DNA of 64,000 bases from Pseudoalteromonas sp. Scap06 (GTDB lineage Bacteria > Pseudomonadota > Gammaproteobacteria > Enterobacterales > Alteromonadaceae), in NCBI RefSeq assembly GCF_013394165.1, contig NZ_CP041330.1, forward strand, positions 2,906,501 through 2,970,500, given 5' to 3'. The notes below the pieces were generated by a model. The model had not been told where the DNA came from and did not search any database. It worked only from the letters and a program-made list of their open reading frames with translations. Shown in pieces: positions 1 to 9,967 of the stretch. How positions within the stretch are numbered: position 1 is the stretch's first letter; the number at the start of each line of letters is the position of its first letter. The translations under genes were made by a program, and so were the position numbers.

Positions 1-990
1 TCTACCAAGTAATGCCATAGCAGCTGCTTTCATGCCTTTATTCTCATAAAGCACTTTGTATATTTGCTCAGTGATTGGCATTTCAACGCCCGCACGCTGC
101 GCAAGTAAATACACTTCTTTGGTATTTCTGAAGCCTTCAACTACTTGGCCGATTGATGCAATCGCATCATCAACACTTTCACCTTGACCTAAGGCTAAAC
201 CAAAACGGCGGTTGCGCGACTGATTATCGGTACAGGTTAGAATTAAATCGCCTAAACCAGCCATCCCCATAAAGGTCTCTGGTTTCGCACCTAGGGCACA
301 ACCCAAACGCGATAACTCTGCTAAACCACGAGTAATAAGCGCGGTACGTGCATTTGCACCAAAGCCGACACCATCAGAAATCCCTGCACCAATAGCAATC
401 ACGTTTTTAACCGCACCACCAAGCTGTATGCCAATAAAGTCGTCATTGTTGTACACTCTAAACGATCGACCGCAATGTAATAAATCGGCAATTTGTTTCG
501 CAAATGCTGATGACGTTGATGACACCGAAATGGCAGTTGGTGAACCCTTCGCCATTTCTTTAGCAAAAGTTGGCCCCGAAAGCACCGCTAATGGCACTTC
601 TTCACCGAGTTCTTGCACTGCCACTTCTTGCAATAAACGCCCAGTATCAGGCTCAAGTCCTTTAGTAGCCCACGCTATTTTTGCATCAGAGCGCAAAGCC
701 GGTTTAATTTGCTTTAACGTGTCAGCAAACGCATGACTCGGCACAACAACTAAAACAATATCGCTAGCTGCTGTTGCATGCTGTAAATCAGCTTCAAGAG
801 TTAAGGTGTCAGGAAAAGGAATATCAGGTAAGTAACGTTGATTTTTTCGCTCAGCTGCAAGCGTCGCAACGTCTTGACTATTGCGTCCCCATAAAGTCAC
901 TTTGTGACCATTTCGGGCTAAACAAATAGCAAGGGCGGTGCCATATGACCCCGCCCCTAAAACAGTAACAGCTGATGTTGCTGTATTCAT
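1..990 (-). CDS. gpsA: Glycerol-3-phosphate dehydrogenase [NAD(P)+], partial (3' end outside window)
   Basis: GpsA reduces dihydroxyacetone phosphate to sn-glycerol 3-phosphate for phospholipid synthesis in the cytoplasm. Translating the minus strand from the ATG at 988-990 gives 330 codons without a stop, so only the last few residues are missing (the family is about 335-340 residues). A Rossmann dinucleotide-binding motif, [10 protein letters not shown], lies near residue 10, and the conserved catalytic-lysine segment [11 protein letters not shown] is present. The start lies 3 bp after the secB stop, so translation is probably coupled. The order yibN-grxC-secB-gpsA is the same as in E. coli. 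Identification is firm. Confidence 0.96.
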   Translation of the reverse strand, partial: MNTATSAVTVLGAGSYGTALAICLARNGHKVTLWGRNSQDVATLAAERKNQRYLPDIPFPDTLTLEADLQHATAASDIVLVVVPSHAFADTLKQIKPALRSDAKIAWATKGLEPDTGRLLQEVAVQELGEEVPLAVLSGPTFAKEMAKGSPTAISVSSTSSAFAKQIADLLHCGRSFRVYNNDDFIGIQLGGAVKNVIAIGAGISDGVGFGANARTALITRGLAELSRLGCALGAKPETFMGMAGLGDLILTCTDNQSRNRRFGLALGQGESVDDAIASIGQVVEGFRNTKEVYLLAQRAGVEMPITEQIYKVLYENKGMKAAAMALLGR

Positions 991-993
991 AAA

Positions 994-1482
994 TTATGCG
1001 TCTGCTGAAGCCTGCTCAGCTTGCGCTGTGCGTTGCTGCATGTACTGTGCAAATAATGCGTCAAAGTTAACTGGCGCAAGATTAAGTTGTGGAAACGTAC
1101 CACGATTTACTAAGTTCGATACCGCTTCACGTGCATATGGGAATAACACGTTAGGACAGAATGCACCCAGCATGTGTGCTAATTGCATTTCTTCAACTTC
1201 AGCAATAGTAAAAATACCTGCTTGCTGAATTTCACACAAAAACGCAGTTTCTTCACCGATAGATGCCGTCACAGTTAATGCTAAAACAACTTCGTATACA
1301 CCTTCATCAAGCTTATTAGAGCGTGTATCTAAATCTAATTTTACTTCTGGAGCCCACTCTTTTTGAAAAATAGCTGGTGAATTTGGCGTTTCAAACGACA
1401 CATCTTTAGTGTAAATACGTTGAATAGTAAACTGTGCGCCTGCATCAGCTTCTGCTGCTGCGTTTTGATTTTGTTCGTTCAT
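994..1482 (-). CDS. secB: Protein-export chaperone SecB
   Basis: SecB is a tetrameric cytoplasmic chaperone that holds preproteins unfolded and hands them to SecA. The 162-residue product matches the family length. It has the conserved acidic [14 protein letters not shown] region near residue 25 and the core segment around [19 protein letters not shown]. Its C-terminal tail is alanine- and glutamine-rich, as is usual. It lies between grxC (38-bp gap) and gpsA (3-bp gap) in one minus-strand operon. Confidence 0.97.
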   Translation of the reverse strand: MNEQNQNAAAEADAGAQFTIQRIYTKDVSFETPNSPAIFQKEWAPEVKLDLDTRSNKLDEGVYEVVLALTVTASIGEETAFLCEIQQAGIFTIAEVEEMQLAHMLGAFCPNVLFPYAREAVSNLVNRGTFPQLNLAPVNFDALFAQYMQQRTAQAEQASADA

Positions 1483-1520
1483 TGTTATTCCTAACCTGTT
1501 ATTTATTATAATTAATTAAA

Positions 1521-1778
1521 TTAAGCACTCAGCTTAGCGTCAAGGTGACCTTGTGCTTCTAGTGCCATCATGTCGTCACAGCCACCGATGTGTTCATCGT
1601 TAATAAAAATTTGTGGAACCGTGCTTGCGCCACCGGCTTTGGCGATCATTTCATCGCGAAGCTCTGGCTGAACGCCAATATCAATGTTTGTGTATTCTAC
1701 ACCTTTGCTGTCTAACAGCGCTAATGCGCGATGACAAAAAGGACAATATCCTTTGGTGTATAAAACAACGTTACTCAT
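1521..1778 (-). CDS. grxC: Glutaredoxin 3
   Basis: This is a small (85-residue) glutathione-dependent thiol-disulfide oxidoreductase of the cytoplasm. The active-site motif is CPFC at residues 12-15, where E. coli GrxC has CPYC; Phe is a common alternative. The glutathione-binding TVPQIFINDEHIGGCDD region is intact, with the cis-Pro TVP motif near residue 53 and GGCDD near residue 66. It is the second gene of the yibN-grxC-secB-gpsA operon. Confidence 0.95.
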   Translation of the reverse strand: MSNVVLYTKGYCPFCHRALALLDSKGVEYTNIDIGVQPELRDEMIAKAGGASTVPQIFINDEHIGGCDDMMALEAQGHLDAKLSA

Positions 1779-1810
1779 AATTAATCCTTAATCGGTTTAG
1801 CTAAGAGATA

Positions 1811-2242
1811 TTAGCGACCGCTTGTTGTTGGCAGACTTGCTGATTGCCACGCACCCATACCGCCAGATAAAACATAAACCTGTTCATAGCCTGATTTATG
1901 CATTGCAGTTGCAACACCTGAGGCAGTCATGCCTGCAGCACATACCACTATAATGGGTTTGCTCTTATACTTTTCAAGGGTTGAGAAATCAGATTCTTTA
2001 GCTTTTTCTGGGTTTAAGTGCACAGCACCGGCAATATGACCTGTTTTAAACTCTTTTTGCCCGCGCATATCAACAACCTGACCGTCTTCGCGGTTAATAA
2101 GTAACGTTAACTGCTGAGGATTGATCTGACGAATTGCTGAAAATTTACTTTTTATTGCGCCACTAACAATAAGAAACGCAATCGCAACCCAAGCTAGGCT
2201 TAGAATTGGATGATTTGAGACAAATTCAATATATTGATCCAT
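1811..2242 (-). CDS. yibN: Membrane-anchored rhodanese-like protein (YibN family)
   Basis: The 143-residue protein has one N-terminal membrane segment (about residues 12-30, ILSLAWVAIAFLIVSGAI) followed by a single rhodanese domain. The active-site loop reads VVCAAGMTASG, so the catalytic cysteine is present. Rhodanese domains carry persulfide sulfur; the physiological acceptor of YibN is not settled. It is the first gene of the operon with grxC, secB and gpsA. Its promoter must lie in the divergent region above 2243. Confidence 0.9.
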   Translation of the reverse strand: MDQYIEFVSNHPILSLAWVAIAFLIVSGAIKSKFSAIRQINPQQLTLLINREDGQVVDMRGQKEFKTGHIAGAVHLNPEKAKESDFSTLEKYKSKPIIVVCAAGMTASGVATAMHKSGYEQVYVLSGGMGAWQSASLPTTSGR

Positions 2243-2670
2243 TCGACTTCCACTATAAAGTTACATGCTAAAACAGGGTGTTTTAGATATTTAATTCATA
2301 TTTATTGAACTTACACAATGAGCAGTCACTCACCTGTAATTCAATTTAGAGCACTGTTAGGCTACTCTGAATTTTACCTACACATAGGCTTAGCTTACCC
2401 CACAAGCCTATTCAATACTTGAATAAAATAGGGATTAGCCGCGCAAGTATACCCAAATCAGCTAAAAATGCGAGTTTAAGCAGGCTTGTAAGCCACAATG
2501 TAGTGCTCTTTTAACTGAAAAATAACCTAACCCTTTAAAATATTCAATTGAGAGAGTGAGCTCATTGAAAATTTTTAATATCTTCTTTTCATTGCTGATC
2601 CTAGCTATAAAACACGGTATGCTTAAGCTTGGCATGTTGGCATTAATGTTAGCGTGTATTTTAGCAACGC
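2243..2670. other. Divergent intergenic region between yibN and gpmI, upstream of the MITE
   Basis: This AT-rich stretch must contain the yibN promoter and at least part of the original gpmI promoter region. A GTG-initiated 68-codon reading frame (2556-2762) starts here with a hydrophobic stretch. It ends inside the inserted element and has no good ribosome binding site, so it is not called as a gene. No other gene or clear regulatory motif was recognised. Confidence 0.5.
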
Positions 2671-2672
2671 TA

Positions 2673-2936
2673 GGGTCTGTTGATCTTTCAAGGTTAAATT
2701 TGCAGCAGTCTGTTTGGTATTTAGGTAAGGCAGAGCCTATGTGGTGTGGTTATTCCCCATAAATAGGCGATAACGCAGCATCAATGCCAAACAGGTGCTG
2801 CCCGAAGGGTTCTGCCTAGGGGCGATTTACTCTTTGTTGCTCGGTTTTTACTTAGCTCACTAGGTTACAAACCTAGCGCCGCGATTAAACCGCCCCTAGT
2901 TTGAACAAATTTTAATCCGCAAAGGTCAACAGACCC
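2673..2936. mobile_element. MITE-like non-autonomous element with terminal inverted repeats and TA duplication
   Basis: The left end begins GGGTCTGTTGATCTTT and the right end, read inward on the other strand, begins GGGTCTGTTGACCTTT. Similarity then continues more loosely to about 30 bp on each side (TTAAA.TTTG). The element is flanked by TA on both sides (2671-2672 and 2937-2938), consistent with a 2-bp target duplication. Inside are a nested inverted repeat (CTAGGGGCG near 2816 against CGCCCCTAG near 2891) and a small hairpin, CTAGGTT/AACCTAG, near 2862. At 264 bp it encodes no transposase, so mobilisation would need an enzyme from elsewhere. The family name is not known to me. Confidence 0.8.
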
Positions 2937-2950
2937 TAATAGGAGTGACT

Positions 2951-4495
2951 ATGACAGAGCATAAAAAACCACTGGTATTAATGATTTTAGATGGCTGGGG
3001 ATACAGAGAAGATGAGCAAAGCAATGCCATTTTAGCTGCTAATACCCCTGTATTAGATGAGCTTTGGGCAACTCGCCCTCATACATTAATTTCAGCATCG
3101 GGTTTAGATGTGGGTCTTCCTGGTGGTCAAATGGGTAATTCTGAGGTTGGCCACGTTAATTTAGGTGCTGGTCGTATTGTGTATCAAGATTTTACTCGCA
3201 TCACAAAAGCCATTGATGATGGCGAATTTGATACAACCCCTGCACTGGTTGAAAACATTGATAAAGCTGTTCATGCCAACAAAGCCGTTCATATTATGGG
3301 ACTGCTAAGCCCTGGTGGCGTTCATAGTCACGAAGATCATATTGTGGCGAGTATACAATTGGCTGCAAAACGCGGCGCTAAAGAGGTGTACTTTCATGCC
3401 TTTTTAGATGGCAGAGATACTCCCCCGCGCAGCGCTAAAGCATCAATTGAGCGTATTGAAGCCTTGTTTAGCGAGCTTAAATGTGGCCGTTTAGCCTCAT
3501 TAATTGGTCGTTACTATGCCATGGACAGAGACAACCGCTGGAACCGTGTTGAAAAAGCGTATAATTTAATCACCCTAGGTGAAAGCGACTTTGATTATGA
3601 AGATGGCGTAAACGCACTTAACGCGGCTTATGAGCGCGATGAAAATGACGAATTTGTAGCAGCAAGTACTATTACCCCAAAAGGTAGCGAATCTGTAAAA
3701 GTAAATGATGGCGACACCATTATATTTGCCAACTTTAGAGCAGACCGCGCACGCGAAATCACTCGCGCCTTTGTCGAACCTGATTTTGACGGCTTTAATA
3801 AGAAAAAATCGCCCGAGCTTAGTGCCTTTGTGATGATGACTGAATACGCTGCTGATATTGATGCGCCAGTGGCTTTTGGCCCAACGCCGCTTAATAACGT
3901 ACTTGGCGAATGGTTTGAGAAACAAGGTAAAACTCAGCTACGTATATCAGAAACTGAAAAATATGCTCACGTTACCTTTTTCTTTAGTGGCGGACGCGAA
4001 AATGAGTTTGACGGCGAAACTCGCGAGCTAATCCCATCTCCTCAAGTAGCAACGTATGATTTACAGCCAGAAATGAACTCACAAATGCTTACCGATAAAC
4101 TCGTTGCAGCAATAAAAAGTGGAAAGTATGATGCCATTATTTGTAACTACCCTAATGGCGATATGGTCGGCCACTCAGGTGTATTTGAGGCGGCAGTTAA
4201 AGCCTGTGAAGCAGTAGATAGCTGTATTGGTCGTGTAGTTGATGCCCTTAAAGAATACGGTGGAGAAGCACTAATAACTGCTGATCATGGTAATGCAGAG
4301 CAAATGGCAAACCTTAAAACAGGCCAAGCGCACACAGCACATACTAGCGAGCCAGTACCCTTTATTTATGTAGGTCGTGACGCACAAGCGCATACCGGTA
4401 AAGCCTTGAGCGATGTTGCACCTACTATGCTGCATTTAATGGGTTTGGAACAACCTGCAGAAATGACCGGTTCGCCAATTATGGTGTTGAAATAA
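2951..4495 (+). CDS. gpmI: 2,3-bisphosphoglycerate-independent phosphoglycerate mutase
   Basis: GpmI interconverts 3- and 2-phosphoglycerate in glycolysis using two Mn ions and a phosphoserine. The product is 514 residues, the usual length. DGWG near residue 14 supplies a metal ligand, and the catalytic serine is S64 in MGNSEVGH. The C-terminal metal site shows as [11 protein letters not shown] and [11 protein letters not shown]. The ATG at 2951 is preferred over the GTG at 2945 because AGGAG at 2941-2945 is a ribosome binding site 5 nt before it. The right end of the MITE lies only about 15 bp upstream, so the promoter is either within the element or beyond it. The gene leads an operon with envC, an S41 protease and yibQ. 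Confidence 0.97.
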   Translation: MTEHKKPLVLMILDGWGYREDEQSNAILAANTPVLDELWATRPHTLISASGLDVGLPGGQMGNSEVGHVNLGAGRIVYQDFTRITKAIDDGEFDTTPALVENIDKAVHANKAVHIMGLLSPGGVHSHEDHIVASIQLAAKRGAKEVYFHAFLDGRDTPPRSAKASIERIEALFSELKCGRLASLIGRYYAMDRDNRWNRVEKAYNLITLGESDFDYEDGVNALNAAYERDENDEFVAASTITPKGSESVKVNDGDTIIFANFRADRAREITRAFVEPDFDGFNKKKSPELSAFVMMTEYAADIDAPVAFGPTPLNNVLGEWFEKQGKTQLRISETEKYAHVTFFFSGGRENEFDGETRELIPSPQVATYDLQPEMNSQMLTDKLVAAIKSGKYDAIICNYPNGDMVGHSGVFEAAVKACEAVDSCIGRVVDALKEYGGEALITADHGNAEQMANLKTGQAHTAHTSEPVPFIYVGRDAQAHTGKALSDVAPTMLHLMGLEQPAEMTGSPIMVLK

Positions 4496-4498
4496 TTT

Positions 4499-5638
4499 AT
4501 GAATAAAAGCGCATGCCGCATCATTGCGTGTATATGTGTACTAAACTCATTAGCCACTGGCGTTGCAGTGGCTAATGAAGATCGTACCAAAAAAGACCTA
4601 TCCCAAGTACAAGTTGCTTTAGAGCAAAGCCAAGCTGAGTTTCAACAACAGCAAAAAGAAATAGCTAAACAGCAGCAAAAACTAAAAACACATGAGCTAG
4701 CTATAGCGAAAAACGCTAAAGCACTTAATATGGCTGAGCAATCCGTTAAAAAAACACAACAACAGCAAGCAGAGCAACAACAACGCGCGGCAAAGCTTGA
4801 AAAACAACAAGCCCAATTTCAACGTATTTTAGCAGCACAGTTAAAAAGTGCTTATATGGCAGGTAGCGATGACTATTCAAAAATGCTACTTAACCAAGAA
4901 GATACCGCCAAATTTGAACGCACACTTAGCTACTATAACTACCTGAATAAAGCTCGTATAAAGCAACTTGATGATCTTAAAGCACTGCAAGTTGAGATTG
5001 CAAAAAATCAAGCTGAGCTTGCGAAAACAAAAGAGAGGCTCGTTGCTTTATTTGAAGAACAAAAAAGACGACAAGCAGCACTTCTTGGGGCTAAAAATGA
5101 GCGCCAAGCAAGCTTACAAAACCTAAAAAAGCAGTTAAATAAAACCAAAAATTCCATTAGCTATTTAGAAGAAAACGAACAAACTCTGATCGCCACTATC
5201 AAAGAACTTGAAGAAGAAAAAGTTACAAAAATTGAACTACTTGGCTTAAATCGTAATAAAGGAAAATTAAACTGGCCGAGCAAAGGAAAATTAGCGCATA
5301 GGTTTGGTCAACGTAAGCACGGCGGAATAAACTGGAAAGGTGTATTAATTTCTGCATCTGAAGGGACTTCAGTTAATAGCATTGATAATGGCCAAGTAGT
5401 ATTTGCCGACTGGTTAAAAGGCTATGGCTGGGTAATCGTACTTGACCATGGTCAAGGTTTTATGAGCTTATACGGACACGCACAAACCTTGCTAAAAGAC
5501 GTGGGTGATATGGTCAGAAAAGGTGAAAGTGTTGCATTAGTTGGGCAAAGCGGTGGACAAGCCGATTCTGGTCTATACTTTGAAATACGTCATAAAGGAC
5601 GTGCTGTTAATCCCATAAAATGGTGCAGGCGTATTTAA
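4499..5638 (+). CDS. envC: Murein hydrolase activator EnvC
   Basis: EnvC is a periplasmic LytM-type protein that activates the amidases AmiA/AmiB at the septum under FtsEX control. The 379 residues comprise a signal peptide (to about residue 26, ending AVANE), long coiled-coil segments (about 30-235) and a C-terminal LytM/M23 domain (about 255-375). The LytM domain is degenerate, as in known EnvC: GINWKG stands where the metal-binding Asp would be, and LYFEIRH replaces the usual HxH arrangement. It is therefore predicted to activate rather than cut. It starts 3 nt after the gpmI stop, which suggests coupling. Its partners FtsE and FtsX are encoded at 11.1-12.8 kb. Confidence 0.93.
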   Translation: MNKSACRIIACICVLNSLATGVAVANEDRTKKDLSQVQVALEQSQAEFQQQQKEIAKQQQKLKTHELAIAKNAKALNMAEQSVKKTQQQQAEQQQRAAKLEKQQAQFQRILAAQLKSAYMAGSDDYSKMLLNQEDTAKFERTLSYYNYLNKARIKQLDDLKALQVEIAKNQAELAKTKERLVALFEEQKRRQAALLGAKNERQASLQNLKKQLNKTKNSISYLEENEQTLIATIKELEEEKVTKIELLGLNRNKGKLNWPSKGKLAHRFGQRKHGGINWKGVLISASEGTSVNSIDNGQVVFADWLKGYGWVIVLDHGQGFMSLYGHAQTLLKDVGDMVRKGESVALVGQSGGQADSGLYFEIRHKGRAVNPIKWCRRI

Positions 5639-5671
5639 TATCAAAATAGCTGCATCCTGTTAGAGGCAGTT

Positions 5672-6937
5672 ATGATAAACACACACATTTGCCAACAAAA
5701 AACCTCTGTGAAAAAGCGTGCACCCTGCTTTTGTTTTATCTTATTTGTTTTATTAGTGTTTTTTGGCTTTATAAATACAGCCTATGCAAGCTCGGTTAAA
5801 GACTTAGAAAGCCAAAAAATAAATGAAATACTGTTTAATATTCACACCTACTACGTTGATGATTTAGCACTGCAAAACAGTGAGTATATTGAATACAACT
5901 CGTCTCAATTTGAACGCTTATACTCTAAGCTCGACGCCTACTCTAAGTATTTAGATAAAAATGAGCTAAATGCATTATTTAATAACACGAATGGTCGCTA
6001 TACCGGCCTAGGTATAGAAGTAAAAAGCATCGAGCAACGCACCACGATTGTTAAAGTAATTAATAATTCACCAGCCAAACAAGCAGGACTTCGCTCAGGC
6101 GATATAATTACTGCCGTTAATCAGCACTATGTAGAAAATAGTCCGATTGATTTAGTTGCACAATACATCAAAGACAGTGCTAACGGTAAAGTACAGCTAA
6201 GTATTACCCGTAATAACACTCAAACACCGCTAATATTTAATCTCAGTAGAAAACAAATTAAGCTAACGAGTGTAAACAAGCAACTACTTGACTCAGGTAG
6301 CGGTTATATCGCTATTAATAACTTTTCTAATCACACTTTGCATGAAGTTGCCTTGCAAATAGCCGCCATGCAAAACCATTATGGCCATTCATTAAAAGGC
6401 CTAATTATTGATTTACGAGATAACCCGGGAGGCACTTTAAAGAGTGCAGTTGCGGTAGCAGACCTGTTTCTTCAAGATGGCTTAATTGTAACGACCAAAG
6501 GGCGCTTTTATGATTCGAATCAATCTTTTTACGCTAAACGCGGCGATATTTTGAAAGGTGCTCCGATTGTTGTCCTGATTAATGAAAATTCAGCCTCAGC
6601 AGCAGAAATACTGGCTGCAGCGTTAAAAGAAAATCTACGTGCAAAAATAGTAGGGAGTCAGTCGTTTGGTAAAGGAACAGTACAATCACTTATTCCATTA
6701 GGCGACGGCGATACCGCCTTAAAACTAACCACCGCACGTTACTTTACGCCACTGGGAGAGTCTATTGAAGGGATTGGCGTAACTCCAAATGTGGCGATTA
6801 ATCAAACAACACTTCCACAAACAAATAAAGCCGTTATAATAAAAAATGAACAATCAGAACAAAACACCGTTTTTAACGCTGAAGAATTAGCCGATATCCA
6901 GTTAGTAAAAGCAAAACAGCTACTTAGCATGCAATAA
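5672..6937 (+). CDS. S41 family C-terminal processing peptidase (CtpA-like)
   Basis: The 421-residue protein has an N-terminal export or membrane segment (about residues 17-39), a PDZ domain (about 105-185, with YTGLGIEV and the SPAKQAGLRSGD loop) and an S41 protease domain (about 200-375). The catalytic serine lies in NENSASAAE (residues 304-312) and the general-base lysine in FGKGTVQ (K334), so it should be active. Family members trim periplasmic substrates. It lies between envC and yibQ, and the context suggests a link to cell-wall remodelling; that link is an inference. It is shorter than E. coli Prc and closer to the CtpA type. Confidence 0.9.
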   Translation: MINTHICQQKTSVKKRAPCFCFILFVLLVFFGFINTAYASSVKDLESQKINEILFNIHTYYVDDLALQNSEYIEYNSSQFERLYSKLDAYSKYLDKNELNALFNNTNGRYTGLGIEVKSIEQRTTIVKVINNSPAKQAGLRSGDIITAVNQHYVENSPIDLVAQYIKDSANGKVQLSITRNNTQTPLIFNLSRKQIKLTSVNKQLLDSGSGYIAINNFSNHTLHEVALQIAAMQNHYGHSLKGLIIDLRDNPGGTLKSAVAVADLFLQDGLIVTTKGRFYDSNQSFYAKRGDILKGAPIVVLINENSASAAEILAAALKENLRAKIVGSQSFGKGTVQSLIPLGDGDTALKLTTARYFTPLGESIEGIGVTPNVAINQTTLPQTNKAVIIKNEQSEQNTVFNAEELADIQLVKAKQLLSMQ

Positions 6938-6976
6938 AAACGGTAAACTATTTAAAGATAATAAAAATTATAAAAC

Positions 6977-7747
6977 GTGAAAATTATAAATTTAATGGTG
7001 TTAGCTGGGCTTTTTTTAATCCTATTTGCTGCACCCTATGGTGTTAAAGCCAAACAAATAGCCATAGTGATCGATGACATAGGTTATCATCAACGTGACC
7101 TAGAATTCCTAAGTTTACCTGGGCAATTGTCTTATTCAATTTTGCCTCATACCCCCTATTCTCAAATATTTGCAACCCTTGCTAGTCAGTCAAATAAAGA
7201 GCTCCTGTTGCATGTGCCTATGCAAGCTTTAAATGGTAAAAAGCTAGGCCCTGGGGCACTTACTTTAAATATGGATAAAGCACAACTTCAACAAACACTC
7301 GGTAATGCACTGGCGAGTTTGCCACAAGTTAAAGGGGTTAATAATCATATGGGTTCTGCACTCACTCAGCAAAGCCAAGCAATGAAGTGGACCATGGAAG
7401 TACTTAAAAAGCGTCAGTTGTATTTTCTCGATAGCCGAACAACCGAATTAAGCCAGGCGCAAAATGCAGCTAACTTTTTGGGGGTAGAAAATATTGGTCG
7501 GCATGTATTTTTAGATAATATAACTACCCCTGAGCAGCTACAATTTAGGCTAGAAGAGCTAAAGTCAAAAGCAACTAAATATCAGTTTGCCATTGCAATA
7601 GCACACCCCTACCCCGAAACTATCGATTTTTTACGCCAAGCTTTGCCGCAATTAATCGAGCAAGGATTTGAACTGGTACCAGTATCACAGCTGGTAGAAC
7701 GTAAGTATGTACAAATAGCCCAACAACAAGCCATTTCATTAAACTGA
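6977..7747 (+). CDS. yibQ: Divergent polysaccharide deacetylase family protein (YibQ)
   Basis: The 256-residue exported protein starts with a signal peptide (about residues 1-25, ending YGVKA) and continues with the divergent polysaccharide deacetylase fold. Visible motifs are AIVIDDIGYHQRD near residue 29, LLLHVPMQ near 80, GVNNHMGSALT near 115 and FLDSRTTE near 148. The substrate in E. coli YibQ is not established; a role on envelope glycans is presumed. The GTG at 6977 is used because it keeps the positively charged start of the signal peptide. An internal ATG at 6995 would remove it. It is the last gene of the gpmI-envC operon. Confidence 0.85.
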   Translation: MKIINLMVLAGLFLILFAAPYGVKAKQIAIVIDDIGYHQRDLEFLSLPGQLSYSILPHTPYSQIFATLASQSNKELLLHVPMQALNGKKLGPGALTLNMDKAQLQQTLGNALASLPQVKGVNNHMGSALTQQSQAMKWTMEVLKKRQLYFLDSRTTELSQAQNAANFLGVENIGRHVFLDNITTPEQLQFRLEELKSKATKYQFAIAIAHPYPETIDFLRQALPQLIEQGFELVPVSQLVERKYVQIAQQQAISLN

Positions 7748-7805
7748 TGGAGTAAGCGAACGCCTTACCCCAACAGTTAATTTAACTCAATTATAAGTAT
7801 GGTAT

Positions 7806-9677
7806 TTATAAAACAAATGTCGCTACCTTGGCATTTAGATCTGTAGCTCTGTCTTTTAATACTTCGGCTTGGCTTAAATGCGCGGTAGCTGAGGTAGTTA
7901 TTTCATCGGTTACATCTTTAATAGCAACCGTATTTCTAGTAATTTCATTGGTCACTTGCGTTTGCTCTTCTGCTGCAACCGCTATTTGACCCGCCATATC
8001 AGAAATCTCATTTACCGCCAAAGTAATTTCTTCTAGTGCGTGTGCGGCAGCATTTACATCATCCACACTATTGTTGGCATAGCCCTTACTGCTGTCCATC
8101 AAGCTCACTGCTTTTTTAGTGGTGTTTTGTAAGGTTTCTATAGTGGTATAAATTTCGGCTGTAGAGTTTTGTGTTCTTCTTGATAACACGCGCACTTCAT
8201 CGGCAACCACTGCAAAACCACGCCCCTGCTCTCCCGCACGGGCGGCCTCTATTGCAGCATTAAGCGCTAAGAGATTTGTTTGCTCAGCAATTTCTTGAAT
8301 GGTAGTTAAAATGCTCGATATAGCCTGAGCATGCAAACTTAATTCACCAATAACTGTGGTAGTTTGGTCTATTTCGCCCGCGAGTGAATTAATCGTGTTT
8401 CTGGTTTTATCAACTAACAACTTACCTTCACGGCTACTTTGTGCCGATTGTTGCGATGCGGTTGCAGTGTTTTCTGCATTAGCGGCAATTTCATGGGTTG
8501 CACTCGCCATTTCTGTGACCGCGGTAGCAACCATAGCCACTTCTTGTTGCTGACGCTGCAACTCACTGACACTGCTTTGGTTGGTGATTAAGCTTTTCTC
8601 TGCATCAAAGTCTAAGTCAGTAGCTAATTGACGAATATGACTGATCAGTTCATGTTGGCTGCTAACAAAACGATTAAAACTATCAGCCAGAACCCCAACT
8701 TCATCTTGCGTATCAACAGTTATACGTTGAGTTAAATCACCGTTACCATCTGCAATTGTTGATAAAGCTTGCGATACTCGGCTCAAAGGTGCGAGCAATA
8801 CACCCAATAGCCATGAAATAGCCAACACACTCAGTAAAAGTGCTACCGCAACCAGCACTAATTGAGTCAGCAATAAACTAATAAGCGGAGCCTCTAAAGT
8901 TTGTTTATCCAATACAAACAACAACTGCCAATCTGTATTGTTAATGTTTTCACCCCAAACTAGCTTCTCTCGGCCTTCAACCTCAAAATAAACAGGAGTG
9001 AATTCACCGTTTTGGCTGTTAGATAAAATCAATTGATGATTTATTTTCGAGTCAATACGCGTAATATCTGCCATTACTTTTCTAGCGTCTTTATAGGCAA
9101 TCACAGTGCCATCTTTATGCATCATAATGGCGTATCCATCTGCAGGTAAAGACATTGTATTGACGCTATCGACCAAGGTCTCAATCGACAAATCCCCCGC
9201 AACCACACCGCTTTGCGTGGTTTTAGCAATAGAAACAACCAACTGATTAAACGCGGTATCTAAATAAGGTTTGGTAATTACGGTGCTACTTTGAAGCAGT
9301 GCTTGTTTATACCATGGACGAGTGCGCGGATCGAAGCCGGTGCGATCAATACTGGGATCAGAGTCAGTCATTTTTCCGCTACTATCTCCAAAGTAAGTTA
9401 ACTGAAAGCCACCTGAAAATGCTGCTTGCTGAAGTGCGCTGAGCGTGTTGCCCTCAACCTTATTCGCAACCGATTTAATTATCTGCTGACGACTAGCTAG
9501 CCAATCTTCAATACTCGTAGCCTGTTGCTTACCAGATTGGCTTACGTTATCAATACTGCTTTTTAGCAGTAACGCTTTTTGAGAGGTATAGCTATTCCAC
9601 GACAGCAATAAAATAATAACGGCTAGGGCAAGAACGACCGATAGCAAGATTTTTTTCTTTAGTGAATATGAGTTCAT
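7806..9677 (-). CDS. Methyl-accepting chemotaxis protein with dCache-type sensor
   Basis: This 623-residue chemoreceptor has transmembrane segment 1 (about residues 8-28) and a periplasmic dCache-like ligand domain (about 35-270) with the FDPRTRPWYKQAL signature near residue 115. Transmembrane segment 2 (about 275-300) is followed by HAMP and a cytoplasmic signalling domain. The hairpin tip ([20 protein letters not shown] and the following [12 protein letters not shown]) is the CheA/CheW-binding region. No CheR-binding pentapeptide is seen at the C-terminus. It is a single gene, convergent with yibQ. The ligand cannot be told from sequence; dCache domains often bind amino acids or organic acids. 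Confidence 0.93.
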   Translation of the reverse strand: MNSYSLKKKILLSVVLALAVIILLLSWNSYTSQKALLLKSSIDNVSQSGKQQATSIEDWLASRQQIIKSVANKVEGNTLSALQQAAFSGGFQLTYFGDSSGKMTDSDPSIDRTGFDPRTRPWYKQALLQSSTVITKPYLDTAFNQLVVSIAKTTQSGVVAGDLSIETLVDSVNTMSLPADGYAIMMHKDGTVIAYKDARKVMADITRIDSKINHQLILSNSQNGEFTPVYFEVEGREKLVWGENINNTDWQLLFVLDKQTLEAPLISLLLTQLVLVAVALLLSVLAISWLLGVLLAPLSRVSQALSTIADGNGDLTQRITVDTQDEVGVLADSFNRFVSSQHELISHIRQLATDLDFDAEKSLITNQSSVSELQRQQQEVAMVATAVTEMASATHEIAANAENTATASQQSAQSSREGKLLVDKTRNTINSLAGEIDQTTTVIGELSLHAQAISSILTTIQEIAEQTNLLALNAAIEAARAGEQGRGFAVVADEVRVLSRRTQNSTAEIYTTIETLQNTTKKAVSLMDSSKGYANNSVDDVNAAAHALEEITLAVNEISDMAGQIAVAAEEQTQVTNEITRNTVAIKDVTDEITTSATAHLSQAEVLKDRATDLNAKVATFVL

Positions 9678-9967
9678 ATTGAGTGTAAATACTCGCGTTA
9701 AATGAAATTGAAAGGCAACAAACCAGTAATTAAATGACTTAATTTAGGCTACGATTTGAGCGATAAGTCGCTCAGGTGCGCGAATATTTTCATATACCCA
9801 AATTAAAAACAAACTAAAATCATGTATTTAAATTAAAACCAAACTTATTCATTAATTTTAAATAGCGTATATTTAATTAAAAGATACATAGATGTGACTA
9901 GAGGTAAGCAGAACAAGAAAAACGATACTTTCTATTAACCTTTTTAGTTAGCTTTTTTAGTTAAAAA
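9678..9967. other. Intergenic region between the chemoreceptor and rpoH
   Basis: This AT-rich stretch upstream of the chemoreceptor contains a short palindrome, GAGCGATAAGTCGCTC, near 9758-9773. No gene and no clear flagellar sigma-28 promoter was recognised. The rpoH terminator follows at its right edge. Confidence 0.5.

Noticed and set aside
2556..2762. 68-codon GTG-initiated hydrophobic reading frame
   Set aside because: It ends inside the MITE-like element, has no good ribosome binding site and resembles no known protein. It is kept only as an observation about the insertion site.
9678..9800. Sigma-28 flagellar promoter for the chemoreceptor
   Set aside because: Only a CGATAA-like fragment within a palindrome is present, in the wrong arrangement relative to a TAAA box.
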